A DNA stretch of 8,614 nucleotides from Porticoccaceae bacterium (lineage in GTDB: Bacteria; Pseudomonadota; Gammaproteobacteria; Pseudomonadales; Porticoccaceae). The stretch covers positions 1,135-9,748 of the forward strand of contig DLXZ01000018.1 in NCBI GenBank assembly GCA_003448675.1, written 5' to 3'. This document shows positions 6,699-8,614 of this stretch, one piece after another; position 1 is the first letter of the stretch, and every line of letters begins with the position of its first letter. The translations under genes were made by a program, and so were the position numbers. The notes below the pieces were generated by a model. It was not told the DNA's origin. It did not search any database and saw nothing but the letters and a program-made list of their open reading frames with translations.

Positions 6699-8614
6699 AT
6701 GCAACGCTCCAACACGTATAAATATCTATTACCTCTGCTGGGGTTATCGAGTATCGTCAGCGCAAACACCAACGTTACATTGTCGGAAAACGATTTCCTG
6801 GACAACATACCCCAAGCCGTCGCCGCGACCCGCCAGAATTTGCCGCTTTCACATTCTCCTTCTTCGGTCACTATTATCAATCGCGAAATGATCGAAGCCA
6901 TGCCTACGGATAATCTTGCAGAACTACTGAAGCTGGTGCCAGGTTTCCAGGTATTTTTTGCTAACGGATCAATGCAGGCGGTAACCGCGCATGGACAGAG
7001 CGACCGCTTTCCCCGCCGGCTGGAAATCAGAGTCGATGGCCGTACAGTCTATACACCTATTAACTCTTCGGTCTCCTGGGAGTCACTTGCGCTGGACCCC
7101 AACGATATAAATCATATAGAAGTAGTACGCGGCTCCAATATCGCGGCTTATGGCGCCAATGCAGCCCAGGGCGCTATCAATATCTTTACCCGCAATCCCC
7201 TGTCCAGCAGCGGTACGGAATTACGGATGACAGGAGGCGACTGGGGTACACGCAACATATCAGTACGCCACTCCACCCACCTCAGCGGCAATGGGATCAC
7301 CCTGCGCGCCAAATACCGTGAAAACCAGGGCTTCGAAGAGTTGAATGACCAGAGTTATGTGGACAGCCTGGCGCTCCAGGGTGTTTATACCCAGAACTTC
7401 AATAACGAATTCCGCTGGGAGTTGGGCTACAGTGACGGTAATTTCGGCTATGGTGACGGCGATCATCCCGATGAGTTTATGGACGAGGATATCGACACCC
7501 AATGGCTGTCCCTCGAATGGCAACATCGCCGGCAAGACCACCTTATCACCACGCGTTTATCCGCAAATATCGGTAGTTATGAACATAGTCGAATGGGTTT
7601 GTTGTCCGAGGAACTAGGCCTGACAGCCGTTGAACTCGGTTTATTCTTCCCAGGCGCCATTGACCGCCGAATCGAGCTGGAAGTGGGCGAGCGGGAATAC
7701 CGCCAATATGATTTCGAGCTGGAACACAGTTTTCCGCTAACACCACAAGGCAACTTCCTCTGGGGCTTTGGCGCCCGTCACCAGGAGGTTAAGGCGCCCA
7801 ACGAATTCAGCAACAGTTCCTACCAAAATTATGATTCCCTGTTCCTGTTCAGTAATCTTCAATGGCGCTTCAATAACAATTTTACAGGGAACCTGGGTGT
7901 ATTCGGCGAGCAGAATAACCAGACCAGTGTTGAATTTTCGCCAAGGTTTTCGCTCAATTATCAGCTGACTTCGCAGCAGCATCTGCGCCTGAGCGGCAGC
8001 GTCGCTCGCCGCCTGCCATCACTGTATGAACGGGAGCGTTTAATACAATTAGAAATAGTGCCAGGTTCGATCGCTGACCTGACCTATATTTCCGACCCCG
8101 ATGTCGGTGCCGAAAAATTCCAGACCTATGAATTCGGCTACCTGGGCTACTGGTTCGATGGTCGCCTGAATATTGATTACCGCCTGTTCCGGGAGTATAT
8201 GGACGATGGCCTGGACTATATTAAATACCCTTACCCCGACCTTGATGAAAAGTACCGCCTGCTGGAAAATATCGCCGAATACCGTATGACCGGTTATGAA
8301 GCCCAGGTTCAAATACGTCCGGACACCAGCTGGCTAGTATCAATTCAGTACGCCAACATCCGCATGGATGGCACTATCGTCCATCCGAGCAAAACCACAC
8401 AACTGAGATGGCGCTCCCCCGAGCATACCGCCAGCCTACTGATCGGCAAACAACTGCCCCGCGACTGGTCCATCAGTGCGACAGCCTTCCACCATTCACG
8501 CGTCAGGTGGCGCGGTGGCGCAAAAACCATTCCCGGTTGGCACCGCTATGATATAAAAATCAGCAAACGATGGCGTATCGCCGGCAAACACGTCGAGTTG
8601 GCGGGCATTGTCCA
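6699..8614 (+). CDS. TonB-dependent outer-membrane receptor (C-terminus off the window)
   Basis: An open frame of 638 complete residues runs from ATG 6699 past the right edge, so the last beta strands are missing. The start is fixed by an in-frame TAG at 6693-6695, although no Shine-Dalgarno precedes it. The signal peptide is MQRSNTYKYLLPLLGLSSIVSA (1-22, charged N-region then hydrophobic core), with likely cleavage after VSA. The plug domain (PF07715) shows SSVTIINREMIEAM (55-68), LAELLKLVPGFQV (73-85), IRVDGRTVYTP (110-120), IEVVRGS (140-146) and YGANAAQGAINIFT (151-164). The rest is beta barrel, rich in alternating aromatic/polar strands, with RRLPSLYER at 437-445. The family takes up ferric siderophores, cobalamin, sugars or other ligands using TonB energy; the ligand is not identifiable here. 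The plug wording (ATRxxxPxxxxPSSVTII...LVPGFQV) resembles receptors often found beside YfiR and GGDEF/EAL proteins, but no such gene is in the window. No clear TonB box was seen; NDFLDNIPQAV (31-41) is the likeliest region. Confidence 0.93.
   Translation, partial: MQRSNTYKYLLPLLGLSSIVSANTNVTLSENDFLDNIPQAVAATRQNLPLSHSPSSVTIINREMIEAMPTDNLAELLKLVPGFQVFFANGSMQAVTAHGQSDRFPRRLEIRVDGRTVYTPINSSVSWESLALDPNDINHIEVVRGSNIAAYGANAAQGAINIFTRNPLSSSGTELRMTGGDWGTRNISVRHSTHLSGNGITLRAKYRENQGFEELNDQSYVDSLALQGVYTQNFNNEFRWELGYSDGNFGYGDGDHPDEFMDEDIDTQWLSLEWQHRRQDHLITTRLSANIGSYEHSRMGLLSEELGLTAVELGLFFPGAIDRRIELEVGEREYRQYDFELEHSFPLTPQGNFLWGFGARHQEVKAPNEFSNSSYQNYDSLFLFSNLQWRFNNNFTGNLGVFGEQNNQTSVEFSPRFSLNYQLTSQQHLRLSGSVARRLPSLYERERLIQLEIVPGSIADLTYISDPDVGAEKFQTYEFGYLGYWFDGRLNIDYRLFREYMDDGLDYIKYPYPDLDEKYRLLENIAEYRMTGYEAQVQIRPDTSWLVSIQYANIRMDGTIVHPSKTTQLRWRSPEHTASLLIGKQLPRDWSISATAFHHSRVRWRGGAKTIPGWHRYDIKISKRWRIAGKHVELAGIV

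Overview
The window looks like chromosomal DNA of a Gram-negative gammaproteobacterium, probably a free-living aquatic or marine one. The reasons are an E. coli-like secreted gamma-glutamyltransferase, a TonB-dependent outer-membrane receptor, a GNAT/PLD-like fusion protein, and roughly balanced base composition with dense, short-gapped genes. I see no tRNA, rRNA, CRISPR array, insertion sequence, integrase or phage gene. The taxonomic placement is inference from gene content only.

Layout. (1) Bases 1-566, minus strand: N-terminal part of a tyrosine-phosphatase-like protein, cut by the window edge. (2) Bases 567-774: a 208-base divergent intergenic region. (3) Bases 775-3611, plus strand: three tightly spaced genes (gaps 47 and 45 bases), probably one operon. 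They encode a CrtC/AttH-like (DUF7064/7065-type) beta-rich protein, a 188-residue helical protein that may be a small kinase partner, and an aminoglycoside-phosphotransferase-fold small-molecule kinase like the ACAD10/ACAD11 kinase domain and LvaA. (4) Bases 3613-5409, minus strand: gamma-glutamyltransferase, convergent with the kinase and with one base between the two stop codons. (5) Bases 5534-6532, plus strand: a GNAT acetyltransferase fused to a C-terminal PLD-like domain. (6) Bases 6699 to the right edge, plus strand: a TonB-dependent receptor, complete at the N-terminus and cut at the C-terminus.

How the genes may work together. The left third is the most interesting part. A small-molecule kinase, a helical candidate partner and a CrtC/AttH-fold protein are co-directional, and a phosphatase-fold gene is transcribed away from them across a shared upstream region. 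APH-fold kinases of this type are known to phosphorylate hydroxyacyl-CoA (the LvaA/LvaB system of Pseudomonas putida levulinate degradation; the ACAD10/11 kinase domains). The set may therefore be an uncharacterised catabolic or lipid-modifying module; its substrate cannot be read from the sequence. The right part holds unrelated housekeeping or envelope functions: glutathione/gamma-glutamyl peptide hydrolysis in the periplasm, an acetyltransferase, and outer-membrane uptake.
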